DNA of 64,000 bases from Phialocephala subalpina (taxonomy: Eukaryota > Ascomycota > Leotiomycetes > Helotiales > Mollisiaceae), in the NCBI GenBank assembly GCA_900073065.1, contig FJOG01000037.1, forward strand, positions 405,028 to 469,027. The letters are read 5' to 3'. Shown here piece after piece: positions 1-13,000 of this stretch. Below the pieces are notes generated by a model, which worked only from the letters and a program-made list of their open reading frames with translations, had not been told where the DNA came from and did no database searches. Position 1 is the stretch's first letter. The number at the start of each line of letters is the position of its first letter. Both the position numbers and the translations under genes were made by a program.

Positions 1-1210
1 TAAAATGAAAATATAATAAATTTTGAAATATATATAAATTTTTAATTTTTAATTTTTTAATTATATAAATTAATAAGAATTAATTAAATAAAAATTATTT
101 TATTATATAATAATTTAATAATTTGGAATATTTTATTAGAAAAAGTTTTATAATTAAAAAATATTATAAAATTTATATATTAAAAATAAAAATATTTTAA
201 AAATATTATTTGATTATATAAAAAAAATTCGAAATTTTATTTTATAATTTTAAATAATTATATTATATTAAATTAAGAATAAATATATTTGATTTTAATT
301 AATTAAAAAATATAAAATATTTATAATTTTAATTCGAATATTAATTAGTTTTTTAATTATTATATTTTATTAAAAATATAATATAAAAATAATATTATAA
401 AAATTTAAAAAGTTTTTATATTATTTTATATATAAAGGAAATAAATTATTATTTTATTTATTAATTAGTAAAATAATTATTATAATAAAAATATAATAAG
501 TTTTTAATTTTAATTTTAATTTTTAAAAAAAATTCCTATTAATATATTCTTATAATATATTATTAATAAATTATTAAAACCAATTTATTATTCTAATAAA
601 AAGAAATTAATTAAAAAGTATTTTTATTTCATATTTATATAATTCGAATTTTATAAAAAAATATAAAAATAATAAAAACCTGTAATAATTATTATAAAGA
701 ATTAATAAAATTTATAATAAAAATTTAATACTAAGGATAATATTATAAAAAAGAAATTTTATTTTATATAAAATTAAATATTTTAAATTAATAAAATTTA
801 TAATTAATTTATAATTAATTATTTAAATTATATAACTTTTATAATTTATATAAAATTTATATAAATTTATATATAAAATAAGAAATTTTATAAAATTATA
901 TAATTATTATTTTAAATTATAATTTTATATATAAAAATCCTTTGAATTTCTAATAAAAAAATATTAATTTAATATTAATTTGATTTATTATTATTTTCTT
1001 TTATTATTATATTTAATTATTATTTATTTGGATTTAAATTTTATTATATAATTTTTAATATAATAATTTTATAATTTATATTAATTCAAATTTTAAAAAA
1101 TTTTAATTCTCGAAAAAAAGTTTTATTAATATAGCGATATATAAATAAAAGTAAAATATATTTAATTTAATATCCAAATAAGTAAGTTTACGTGATTTTA
1201 AGATCTTATT
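1..1210. repeat. AT-rich RIP-like block
   Basis: The block is almost entirely A and T, with long runs of TTAATT/TATAAT-type sequence and no open frame of note. It changes to ordinary composition over a few tens of bases near 1200-1260. This is what heavily RIP-mutated transposon DNA looks like in filamentous ascomycetes. No terminal repeats, coding relics or family identity survive to the eye. The call rests on composition only. Confidence 0.8.
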
Positions 1211-1659
1211 ATAATGAAAAGAATTAAAAGTGGGTATAAACTTCTTATTATATTTGCTACTCAAGGTTTCGGGAAATAAGAGGCGCTAAGGCTGCAATTT
1301 AGATCAAGCCTGGCTATTGGCCTACTATTCATAGCATGAGCATAATATATCAAAAACGTAAGGGAGAGCGGGCATCCAAAACATTCCGGTTCTGAAGCCG
1401 CTGCTGCTGAGAAGGTTTCCGCGTATTTGAAGGCACATTGAGGACTGGCTCTTGAGATACAGAAGATGGAGGTTATGTTGAGAACGAATATACCGCGAAC
1501 GTCTCATTTGATATGTTGGCTGCGAGGCACGAGGCCCGCCACGTCACTCAACGGGAAACCTGGTGTACGACCATACGCAACATCCACGGTCATTGAAGAG
1601 TTGATCTCGTGTTTACCTTAGGAAGTCGCAAAACGATTCTTGGACCCGACACAAAATAC
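1211..1659. other. Intergenic, HET gene 3' flank
   Basis: Transition from the AT block to normal sequence followed by the 3' flank of the HET gene. I see no gene, repeat or RNA here. Confidence 0.5.
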
Positions 1660-3736
1660 TCATACAATCTTGAACATAGCCACTTCTGCCTCGTCTTGCA
1701 ACTTAGGTGACGGCGACCAAATCCGCGCTACACCAACTCTTTCATACAAGTTTTTCTGTCCGTCTAAACGCACCAAAAGCAATCCAAAGTGCTTCTTCTC
1801 ATCCTTCCCAAGGACTAACCATCGTAACTCTTTTGCGTCATACGGAGACGCAGACATCCCGATTGGCAGAGGGGTGAAAGCGATGTCTGGCTCAACACGA
1901 ACTTCCTGTTCGTGCCCTTCGAAATGAAGGAGGAGTGTACTCTCAATCTCGTCTATCATAGTCATTTGGGTTTTGATTTCGGCTATGCATGGTGTTAGAA
2001 ACGCTGCTTCTAACATGATATATCCTCCCTCTTCAACGGCACCAAATGGATTCTTTCCCTGGGTGCGAACGCAAGTATCAACGACAGCTAGTCGATGATC
2101 TTGCTGCATTGACTGAGTAAATGCATAGGTCACTCGAACTCCTTGATGCGTATTCGTGGGTGAGGTTAGATTGTCCAGAGATGCCCAGGACCACGTTGGC
2201 GCTCGGTATGGAAGCCCTCTGAAAGCTTTATGGCCATCAGCCAGCATCCACGGCAGGGATCTCAAAAGATGGCTACCCCATAATCCTGCCAAGTAATCAC
2301 ATCGCAGTTCTGCCTGGAACTTTTGAGCGATACCAGCAAGTGCTGGAAGTTTATCCGAAGCATGGCTAAGATTCAAACCCGAGTACTGTCGTACGACCAC
2401 CTGCCATTGTTCTTCTATGTCTCCAGAAACACCTCCAGATGCATCTGGTCGGAAACTTGTGGCTTTCTCACGGTCGAGGCCGCCACATTCACATCTTGAC
2501 GAAGAAATACACTCCCAGAGCATTTCTGTTCCGTGAAAGTGGACAGTGCGAGGTGCAAGAATGCGCTCCTGGTAGACCCAAGCTCGAGATATCTTTGTAC
2601 TTCCATCAGCTTTGTATCCATTTCCTTTTGTGGAACAATAATTACTCACTAGAGGAGAAAACCTGGAGAAAAACGAAGACCCTTTTCTATCCAGGTCACT
2701 GTGCCCTGGCCTCAGTAGAGGTCGCACATAAATATAGTTGGACCCCAAGTAGGGCCTGGAGATCTTGTGCGATCCAACGGTCAATGGAGATGGGACCTCG
2801 TGAAGTGAGGTTGATCTTGCTTTAAAACATCCCCCACTACCCTCTGCGGAGCTTGTAGCAGCAATATTCAGATACGATTGTGAATAAACAGATCCCATCT
2901 TGCTAGCCTCGATTTCCCAATCCTCCTTGTCAAGTTGTATGATGCATAATGAATCAATCCACAAGTATCTGATACCGAGATTTCGGGCCAAAGATACGGC
3001 GTCTTGAAATGTCTTGGTGAGATCTTCAAGATCGATGCCGGCTATCCTTTCTTTAATGGTTTCTTGGGTAGTTGTGATGAGTTGTGACGGTCCCCAGCAA
3101 TGACTGAGAGTCATGTAAATGCCTTCAATTCCCCCAGTCTCGAACAATCTGATTGGATCCTGTGGCATTGGGTTCTCACCCAAATCTAGTACGCGCGTTG
3201 GGAGACCCCCAATTCTCCCATGGTCGTTAGAACATTTGTGGCTCGTATCACAATCAGAAAGCCATTGCTTCGTTTGGCGGGTCGCCATCTCAACATCGAG
3301 CCTTTCTGGCACCAAATTCGCTGGTCCAAAAGCAGTCCATAGACCAGGTTGGCCTGTATAAGTTAGCATAACTTTCATTTTCCAGTGATGGGCTCGGAGG
3401 TTGCCATATACCCATCAGCGTAAAAAACTCTAATAACCACCTAACTCCAGCGCGCTCACGCTCTTCTACACCTACCTCCAAGGGATGTAGAGAACGACAG
3501 CGCAGATAAACACATGTTTCCGCCCCAAGCTGTCCTAAAACACCTCGAAAGGCTTCAATCCCTTCATAAACAATCGAGCAAATCTTGCATCCTCCTAAAG
3601 CAGTCTCACGAAGGTCAAAGTACTTTGCAATTCGCTGGTAGCCTAACCCCGCCTGCAGAATTTGCCAGCGGTCGGCATGGCTGAAGTGGAATTCATCACA
3701 CACAAAGCAGCCCACATTCGTACTTTCTTCGGACAT
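1660..3736 (-). CDS. HET-domain (heterokaryon incompatibility) protein
   Basis: Two exons, complement(1660..3353, 3412..3736), giving about 672 residues. The 58-bp intron begins GTATAT, has a GCTAAC branch site and ends ACAG; joining the exons gives a continuous frame. A HET domain starts near residue 188 with YMTLSHCWG and continues through RYLWIDSLCIIQ and YLNIAATSS, the three conserved blocks of the family. The N-terminal 110 residues hold Cys pairs (CFVC, CKIC), common ahead of HET domains. HET proteins trigger cell death when incompatible hyphae fuse; the partner locus cannot be read from sequence. The gene sits beside an AT block and a second, broken HET gene, typical of this fast-evolving family. 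Confidence 0.9.
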
Positions 3737-4375
3737 TTTATGATGTATTAATGCTCCAGCGCCATCTCAAACAATCAAAGATGGACTTTAGATTGAAGGG
3801 TATGGCGTTCGGCGACGTATTCTTTGGGCACCGTTGAGTCCGAGCCGGAAGAAAAGAAGTTCAAAATTGCAAGAGCATGTGAAATATATGGTTTAGGCTG
3901 CCATCGTTGTGGTGTGACGCTGTATTCAACCCTGCGCTTAGTGGTCCTCATCGATTTGTTCCGATTCAGAATTGTGGGGACCGCCTGCAGTAACAGTGCA
4001 GCCACTTAATGTTTTTCAGACCCAAAACACCCATGGAGATAGGTTTCACGAAGCGCTGAAGTTGCAAGCTAAAAGCACCATCACCGAATCACCGAACTCT
4101 GTGGCTGAACGCGCGGACCAACCTTTCAGTGTTCTGTCGCCCAGCCTGATCCAGGGACACTCGTTATATTGCGCAATATCTCATGCTTCCTTCTATTTCT
4201 CTCCAAGGCATCTTAATGCAACAGACCCTATTAAATATATATGCGAGTAACACTGCCCTTGTCCTCGCCTTGAAAAGTGGACGGTCCAAGCTGACTGACA
4301 GAAAAGAACGAAAAATATTTCCCTACGAGTGTATAAGTAGGGACAACCTGTTTCCTCTTATCAATTATTATCTCC
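3737..4375. other. Intergenic between HET gene and HET relic
   Basis: No convincing gene. Short open frames on both strands lack recognisable motifs. The promoter of the HET gene should lie in its first few hundred bases. Confidence 0.4.
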
Positions 4376-5167
4376 TTAGGGCCGGTAGGTCTGAGGACGA
4401 ATGGATATGATCTTCCCCCATATTTGTACGTCGAACCCGAGCCTCAAATTACAAAAGAGTAGCTTCGACTTCTCTCCAAAGCTGTACACGACATCACCAG
4501 CCCCGACACCTCCGGCCATACCCATGCCCCCAGAGGTGATACGGAACGTAGACTTCTTCCAGTACCGTGCTATTTCCATATCGTGAGTGCTCGTGACATG
4601 ATCGTAATGCTCTGAAAACAGCGCATAAACTGATCGGGGTCGTTCGTATTGTTCAATTTGACACCAGCAGGTCCATCGTTGCAGCAGAGCGTCAAGTATC
4701 TTCAGAGACATGTTTGCATAGTTAAATGTGCCGGATAAACCTTGATTTGCCGTGATATAATCCTTAAAGCTAGACAATCTCGGCAGGGCCTCCGAGATAT
4801 TCATTCCTTTCCAATGGTCTGAGATACTGAAAATTATGAAATCCCCGTTCTTTTAGAAATTTGATATGCTTCAATTGAGCTTCGCGTAGGTTGCTTTGTA
4901 CTTCCTAGATCTTAGCAGAAATTCCATCATCTTTGTAAATCCAATAATATCTTGATGGCTTGTCGCCGTTTCCGCTTCATTACCAAGATTGGAAGATTCC
5001 ACGGTTCCGATGAAGCGGCCGTTGAGTGATAGAACATGATTTCCATAGAGGCGTATATCCGAGCTGGATCGCAGATTCTTCCAAAGCCTTGTCGGGTACA
5101 GTGTGAAATGACTAAAATTGGGAAGCCCATGATGAACTACCCTCTCCAGGTGAAATAATTGTCGCAA
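4376..5167 (-). pseudogene. HET protein C-terminal relic
   Basis: Two minus-strand frames (4871..5167 and 4376..4804) resemble successive parts of the C-terminal half of HET proteins. The first contains LSLNGRFIGTVESS, like the usual L-x-V-x-G-x-x-x-x-T-V segment. The second contains YWKKSTFRITSGGMGMA followed by GAGDVVYSFG, matching the family pattern R-x-F-x-T-x-x-G-x-x-G followed by G-D-x-V. Neither frame nor the DNA upstream holds a HET domain, and no clean splice joins the pieces. The best reading is a truncated, decaying HET paralogue. Family assignment is by remembered pattern, not by a search. Confidence 0.5.
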
Positions 5168-5935
5168 GCTTTAGAGCACCATGAGTACATAAACGAGCAA
5201 GAAGGGCATGGCAAAAATGTAGAGACGATTTGAACTATAATCGCCATATATATCCTTTTGACCAGTCTCGAAAAGTTTGCATCTAGGCAATCACGGACGT
5301 CCACGCGTGAAACCCCAGGCTCTTCTTCGCTAACTCCTCAGGGGCGTGATCATCGAATCCCAACCCTGCACTTACCCCGCATCTGCCATTCAACGATAAC
5401 GCTTGAAATCGCAGGACGCAGAAAAGATTGAAATTGATGCGATGTAGAAGGTTGTTGAGGGTCTTGTGAAGAAGCGAGAAGCCATCGTACATTTAATGGC
5501 GTTCTTGGATGGTGAGGGGATGAAAAGGCAGTCCGTTTCAATTGGATGTATAGTTGATGAGATTGGGTATTTAGGCCTAAAAGCAAGGAAACGAAAACAC
5601 CGTTTTAGGAGCACGAGCAAATGGATGAAAATCTTCACGCACCGAGAGCTCGCGAGTAACATTGTCTATATTTGCTTTACTTCGTCCCGAGATGTAAGCC
5701 TCAACTCCCGAACTCCAGACCTCGTAAGCCGCTGCAACGGCTATCGAAGGTATCGAGGTCTAGAAGAGCGTACCATAACTCCTCCCGTCCTAAAATAATA
5801 ACCATCCTTTGAAATCCCAAGTAAGGGTAATAAACCCCCACCCCAACGTCAATTTTCATGTCACTCCATCCATCCACCCTTTCCCTCCCATACAGCAAAT
5901 CTACCATCTCCCAGATTTTCTCTCTATGCAACCCC
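5168..5935. other. Intergenic, 3' flank of DUF2235 gene
   Basis: No gene recognised. Short frames on both strands have unremarkable composition and no motifs. Confidence 0.4.
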
Positions 5936-8365
5936 TCAAGCAACAGCACTCCAAACACTCTCCCCATCCGTCCGATTCTTGATCTTATACGCACCCTCAT
6001 GAATACGCATCTCAACCGTCCAATGCATCATTGGCTCCTCCTCCATCACAGCCCTGTACTTGCCTAGATTCATCCCTACCTTCTTCTCCCAGACCTTCTC
6101 CTCTCCCTGCCCATTTCCCCCTCCCCCATTTACACCCCCATTTTCATCATGATTCCTTGACTTTTCCTTAAGGACGCGAATCTTCACCGGCCAGAATTCT
6201 AAAATCCACCACCCTTTGGCAAGGACAAGTTGATCATTAATCCCAGCCAGAGAATCGAAATGATCTTCTACTTGCTCGGGCAACATCTCAATCTCCCATT
6301 TCCCGTCTTTCCCTTTCTTTATCCCGCCATCCCATTCCTTTTCAAATTCCCCGTTCCAAGTCAAAGCTCGCTGAGGATGGACCAACGTCCCCGGACTCGA
6401 AGGCGAAGAATGAATTTCGCTCTGGCTTTCATGATATGAGGTCGTCGAATTGAGTTGTTGCTCGAGTCTTTTGTGATAGGAAAACTCGTCGATTCCGATG
6501 GCGGTAGAGCGACGTTGGAGAGGTGGGAGGGAGTTGGATTCGAAGAGTTCGAGAGTTCGCGGACTGGGACCACAAAGGGGTTTGTTGGGGGTTTTGTAGA
6601 TGGGCCAGAGGGTTGGGACGTCGAGGCCGGTTTCTGCGAGGGCGGATGTTGAGAAGAGGATGCCAGTGTTGCATTCGAAGGTTTGGCGGATCATCCAGCG
6701 GAGGGGGATGCGGGAGAGCATGTGGCGTTCTTCGTTTGCGACGCTGGGAGGGACGTTAGTGCTGTTTCATCTCTGCTTTCCTAAATGGTGGCTAGCAGGG
6801 AGAGAAGAAGAATTTGGGGAAGAGAGAGGTTTGGGTGAGAACGAAAGTAAAGGGAAAGAGAACTCACGCTCCACCACCAACATCAGCATGCGCCCCCATA
6901 AACCAAACTTCCACCGCATCCGTCTTACATGGTGTATGAACCGCGCGATCATACTTATCAAACACTGCCTCAAGTCTCGCTTGCTCTTCCTTATCCTTCG
7001 TCTTCAATACAGAAGGAACCAAAGTATCGATCGAGTGAGCTGAGCCTCGTCTCTCCTTTCCATTCTTGCTCCCATTCCCATTTCCTCCTTGCTTGTTTTT
7101 ATCGTTGTCAGATGTCTTCGAGAACGGACGACACACCTTATGGAAGAAAGACTTGCTTTCAGCTTTTGGCGTCTTGTCCTCAGTTTTATCCTTGCCAAAT
7201 TCTGACGGGTCGTCGCGGCCGTAGTCTCCTAATCGCTGGGGTGTCCATCGACAGACTTTGAACTTGGCTCTATGTTCATCGAGGGCCATGGCGTGGCGGA
7301 AATAGCCGATTGCGTTGGTGGCTGAGCGGCTGAAGGGGAGTTTGCGGGGTATGAAGCCAACGGATGCGACGCAGTCCCAGACTCCGACGAAGTAGACGTT
7401 GACACTGCGATGATTAGTACCAGTATTCAACCTCCTCTTTACTCTCAAGACCTCAAACCCAAGACCCCTCTCCCCAAAAAAGCAAGAAAGAAAAAGAGGT
7501 ACTCACTTCGTACAAAAAGTCCTCTTAAACTCCGCACTCATCTTCCACCCCTCCTTACTATCATCCTTATAAAACCTATAAGCAAAGCTAATCTGCTGCC
7601 TATTATTCGCAGGCAACAATCCCACCTTATGTAACATGCCAGCCAAGCATCTCACCGTATATGCTCCCCGGGAAAACCCGAGGAGACAGATGCGGTCGCC
7701 TTCGCGGTAGTTTTGCATGAGGAAGGCATAGGCGTCGCGGATGTGGATTCCGAGGCCGGAACCGACGGACATGTCGATTGCAGCTGAGAAGCCGGATTTG
7801 AGGCCGCCGCCGCTGTTGTAGGTTCCTATTCCGGATTGGTAGCTGGGGGAGAGGTATGGTTAGCATATTTCTTGAAGTTGGGGATGAGAGGGGAGGTATT
7901 GGGAGGAGGTGAGGGTGGGAGATAGGCGGAGGGGAGAGTGAGTTGTCCCTTGATGGAAGATGATGGAGGTGGAAATGAAATGGGGGGCTGCGAGGAAAGG
8001 TGAGGGAAGAGATGGGAAGGGAGGAGAGGTGAAGGTCAGCTACTAGAAGGAATGGGAGTAAGGAAAGAGAATACTCACTATGTAATCTGATTCGGATCAT
8101 CCTTCTTAAGACAAGCCACAAAGTTAACCACATTGCTGTTGTCATTATCAAAGCTATCCCCGGTACCATCAAGACATATAACCAGTGTTCGTCCTTGACA
8201 AGCAGAATGCGAGTCTTTAACAGCGCGAATCGTTCTTGGAAGTTGAGGTGGCTTGGAGTCGGTCATGGAGAACCATCTTGAGGTCTTGTGGGGATCATCG
8301 TCGTGCCAGGTCTGAAGGGGGTAACCATTGTGCCGCCAGTGGTGGTGATGGATGTGGTGAAACAT
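5936..8365 (-). CDS. DUF2235 alpha/beta-hydrolase-like protein
   Basis: Four exons, complement(5936..6743, 6868..7404, 7507..7842, 8079..8365), about 655 residues. All three introns start GTGAGT and end CAG; each junction restores the frame. The N-terminus has VICLDGTGDSF, the conserved opening of the DUF2235 family. It continues with YYQSGIGTY and the nucleophile-elbow motif GFSRGAY. Further conserved pieces are GVWDCVASVG and FMGAHADVGGG, then AVANEERHMLSRIPLRWM. The family is related to type VI phospholipase effectors (Tle1), but the fungal members' substrate is unknown. A lysine/glycine-rich insert (KNKQGGNGNGSKNGKE) interrupts the domain near its middle. The first intron is long (236 bp) and purine-rich on the plus strand. 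It is transcribed divergently from the oxygenase gene. Confidence 0.92.
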
Positions 8366-10019
8366 GGTCGAGATCTAATCTCTGATGCTATGTAGAGTCC
8401 CGGTGGGATGGTGAGGTGTTCGGGGTGTGGTATTCGAAGAAGGGATGTGTGCAGGAAGCGTCGAGAAGATCAGGACGCGGCAGCGTTTCTCGAGAGGGAT
8501 AGGACTTGAGGATTGACCGTATCTAAGCCTTGAGAGCGTCCAGGAGAAACTAGATCGAAGAAGAATGATCGATCTAGTATCAGATCGACAGACGAGAACT
8601 AAGTTGATAGAAGAGAATCAGATCGCGGTTCAAGTTTGGAGGGCAACTCTAGCCGCCGAGATCGCTTCTATTCCGTAGCGTCTTTGTTAACGCCTTCGAA
8701 CGTGAGACTGTCAAACAAGGCATCAGAGTATCAAAAGAGAGACGACCATTGCAAAAGTATAAGAGCCGACCGCCTCGCGATCGCCTTCGACACTAGAAAA
8801 CTCTGTATCCCGAGGACCTCAATGACGTACCAACACACAATTGAAGCTACAGATACAGAAGGCAAAGCTAGAAATGTACAGCAAATGAACAAGACGATTG
8901 ACCGCCAAATGGGGACGAAAAGGAGCAAGTCATAATGTGTATCTCTCGGAGACGCAGAGACGGCAGGGTGCAGATCCCCGCGTTAGTTTGGACCCCACCG
9001 ATGTCACCTTACATTGTCGCTGTGGGTGTTTTCGGGTAATTGGAAGCTATTGATAGGTGTACTTCTTGTGTAGCTGTCTTGTCCTTCTAACCATTCTGAG
9101 GATATACAGAGTCGATTGGGGAAAAGAGGGCGAAGAGGACACGCGGGGCTGTTCATTTAAGATATGGTGGCAGCGCTGATCAGGATCAGATCTACAGCAG
9201 GGATAGCCTAGCGACATTCCCAACCTCCCTTAATATGATATCTCCCAACGACAACACCAAGCAAGAACCACTGCCAACAAACCTCCTAACCTGGATTAAC
9301 AACTGAGCGACAGTGAAGCCGATGCTTGTAAACAAACACAGCGTATCAATTGCCTCCCTGAGTCCAGCTGCAAGACCATCTATGAATCAACCAGACGATC
9401 TCTCCGCAGATTCTGCAAATCAAATCTCACTTTCCACAAATCACGACTGGTTCTGCAGCTCCCATTATGCAGCTATTCTCAGCTGGGCGAAAGAGTTCGC
9501 ACTTGATCGGAACTACCCTTGCAAAGCGGGCGGAGGCGCGTCCCGCAGCGAGCTGAGAGGCCCAGAGAGGAAGAGAGACACCAACCGAGTCCAATGGGCA
9601 ACACCACCGAGACCACCAACGACGGCTCTGGGTCTCACAGCATCTTGTGCTACTACGTGACCTGTCACCGAGCTGAGACTTTATGACGAATTGTAAGTCG
9701 CAGCCAATTGATGATCAATTATTTGATTCAATTGAAGATGGTCAACCCCACCAAAGAGAGACACGGAACTCAATTGGACTGAGTGCATACAGACACACCT
9801 CGGAGCTGCATCCAGTGGCAGAAATCACAGACAGTTAGTACCGTGACTTGCGAGACATAGCTCTAGTAGCTCTACCCACCTTCACTCACCCTCGCCCCCT
9901 CATTTTCCTTTTCCTCAACTTCGAGCTCACTTAAAGTACTCCTTCCATTCTTCTTCTCCATCTCCCCTCGCACCCGCACTTTCTATCCTCTTGATCCGCC
10001 TCACCCCCACAACAACAAG
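8366..10019. promoter_or_regulatory. Divergent intergenic region (DUF2235 / oxygenase)
   Basis: This 1.65-kb region separates two divergently transcribed genes and should hold both promoters. A pyrimidine-rich tract near 9880-9990, just before the oxygenase start, is typical of fungal core promoters and 5' leaders. Open frames within it show no protein-like features. Confidence 0.5.
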
Positions 10020-13000
10020 ATGGGTTTCTCTCAATCAAAGCAATTGATCAAGCAGATCAAAAAGAAGCCGGCCCAAGCTCCAGACGGCCAAACCGACCAA
10101 GAAGCAGGCGTCGCCTCCGTCGACAAAACCTCAATTGGCCACGACCTAACTCACCTCGGCCTCAAAAACGCCCACACAGTCGTCCAAGCACTCACCACCA
10201 TCGCCTCAGGTGAACCCCTCGACGACAAAGAACTCCTCCTCGAAAATGGCGTCTCAATGCTCCAATCCCTACCCCTCAACAGTGGATTGAGCGCTACAGC
10301 TTCTAATGATTTCATCGGTATGCTCTGGAACGATTTACCGCACCCGACTGTGACGAAGGCGGGTCCGACGGCGAGATATAGAGAGCATGATGGGAGTGGG
10401 AATAATCCTTGGATTCCGGAGATGGGGAAAGCTGGCTCTCCCTATTCGAGGAGTGTTCCTCCGCTCAAGGCCAAGGGACCGAATTTACCTGATCCAGAAT
10501 TGGTGTTTGAGCAACTCCTCAAGCGAAAGGAGGGGACGTTCACTAAGCATCCATCGGGTCTGAATAGACTTTTCTTCAGCTTTGCGACGGTGGTTATCCA
10601 TGAGTGTTTTCAGACCAGTCGAAAGGATCCGTGGATCAATGAGACGAGTAGCTATGTTGATCTCAGCACGCTGTATGGAAATACGGGGAAGGAACAGAAG
10701 AGGGTGAGGACGTATGAGAATGGGTTGATTTATCCGGATAGTATCGCGAGTGAGAGGATTATGATGATGCCGCCGGGTGTGGTGGCAGTCATGGTCATGT
10801 TCTCGAGGAATCATAATCAGATTGCGGAGAATTTATTGAGTGTGAATGAGGCGGGGAAGTACAAACCTTGGGATTCTCTGACTGATGAGCAGAAGAAATG
10901 GTGAGTCTGCAGAGAAACCTTCATTGCCGATGATTTGAAACTGATTAAAGGTGATACAGGCAAGACGAAGACATCTTCCAAATCTCCCGCAACATCAACG
11001 TCGGATTCTTCGCCTCAGTTGTCCTAAAAGACTACGTCGCAGCCATCCTCAACACACACCGCGCAAACTCGACCTGGTCCCTCGATCTCGGCGCCGAAAT
11101 CAAACAATTGGGAAAGCGCGTCGAGCGAGGAACAGGAAATGTCGTCTCAGTCGAATTCGCAGTTCTGTACCACTGGCACGCAGCTCTCAGCGCCGCGGAT
11201 GCAAAATGGATGGAAGATCTGTTGCGATGGACTCTCAAGGACGAACTTAAGTCGGTGGATGACATGACTGTTGAGATGTTCCAGGAGGTTGTCATGACTG
11301 CTGGACATGATCTGATGTCGAAAGAAGCAAAGGACTGGACTTTTGGTGGAATCGAGAGAGGACCTGATGGGAAGTTCAGCGACGTCGACTTGGCAGAGAT
11401 CATCAAGGATTGTATCGAGGAGCCTGCTCACGCATTCGGAGCACATGGTACACCAGCCAGTCTGAAAGTCGTAGATATCATGGGTCAACTGCAAGCACGA
11501 GACATATTTAACGTCTGCACCATCAACGAGTACATCCCCTTCTCCCTCATCAGTAATCAAAAACTAACCTCTCCCAGATTCCGCAAATACCTCAATCTCA
11601 AGCCCTACAAATCCTTCAACGAATGGAACGAAGACAAAGACACCGCTCGCGCAGCAGAACTTCTATACGGCCACATCGACAATTTGGAACTTTACCCCGG
11701 CCTAATGGCCGAATGCACCAAACCCGCCATGCCAGGCTCAGGCGTCTGCCCTGGTCAAACCACCGGTCGTGGAATCCTCGATGATGCCGTCGCTTTGGTT
11801 CGCGGTGATCGATTCCTCAGCTATGATTTCAACTCTAGCACGTTGACAAACTGGGGATATGCTAAGATCGCTAACGCTGCTGCTCCCGGGTCTTACGGCT
11901 GCGTCCTCCCTACTCTCTTCTTCAACGGATTGCCGGGTTCTTTCACAGGAACATCTTCTTACGCACTCCTCCCATTCTACACCCCCGAAGCCGCCAAATC
12001 CATCCTAAAAGGCAACAAAGTCCTCGCCCAATACGACACCACCCGTCCCCCATCCGACCAACAAGTAACCGGAATCTTCTCCCACGCAGCATGCAAGTCT
12101 ATCTTCTCAGACCGTGAGAACTTCCGCGTCATGTATCAGAAAGCCATTCGGCAGTGTACCGATAACCACGATTTCATGATCGGATGGGACGATACGAAAC
12201 GGCACGATGAGCGTTCCTCTATTCTCCATAAGGTATTTATGGAGGAGGGATTCGAGGCGAACGTCACTTCATTCTTCTCCAAAAACGTCGCCAAACTCAT
12301 CAAGGATCATTCACTCAAGTATCAAGGGACGAGGAGGAGTATTGATATCGTGAGGGATGTAACGAACGTAACACCCATCCTCTGGCTCGCAGAACGATTC
12401 GCGCTGCCGTTGAAGACGAAAGAACATCCACATGGACTTTTTACGATACCAGAAGCTTTCGGAATCTATCTCATCCTCTTCATGTATCAATCATTCAACA
12501 TCATCCCGACGAATGAGTGGTTGCTGAGAGAAGCTGCTACGAAAGCTGCGCCTGTGTTAAGGAATATCTTTGAAGCTCATCTTAAGACACAATCCGGAGG
12601 CGTAGGAGAACACATAGTCGATTGGCTAGGCAAAGGATCGGCTTTCGAAGTTGGACCCGTTGCAGACCGTCTGTAAGTAGAAAACCTCCCCGCCCCCCTC
12701 CTCTCCTCCAATCTCATCTCATCTCACTTCAATCTTCTCCCAAAATTGAACTCCCTCCAAAAATAAATAATCACTGACATCCCCATCTCAGATACCACGC
12801 ACTACTAGACTCCAAACTCCCCATAGGCGATTTGGTAGGAGATTGTATCGGCCTAGGCGCCCCCGTCGCAGGAAACATAACCCAACAAGCCTCCCTCCTA
12901 ATCGACCTCTTCCTCTCCCCCGGCTACGAAGTTTATAAAAACCGCATCATCGAACTTTCCAACGCTCCCTCAACCCCAGAATCAGAACGCGAGTTACAAG

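Noticed and set aside
5701..6015. Minus-strand frame overlapping the DUF2235 3' end
   Set aside because: It is another frame of the last exon and its 3' flank.
9313..9660. 115-codon plus-strand frame upstream of the oxygenase
   Set aside because: No motif or good start context; it lies in the divergent promoter region.
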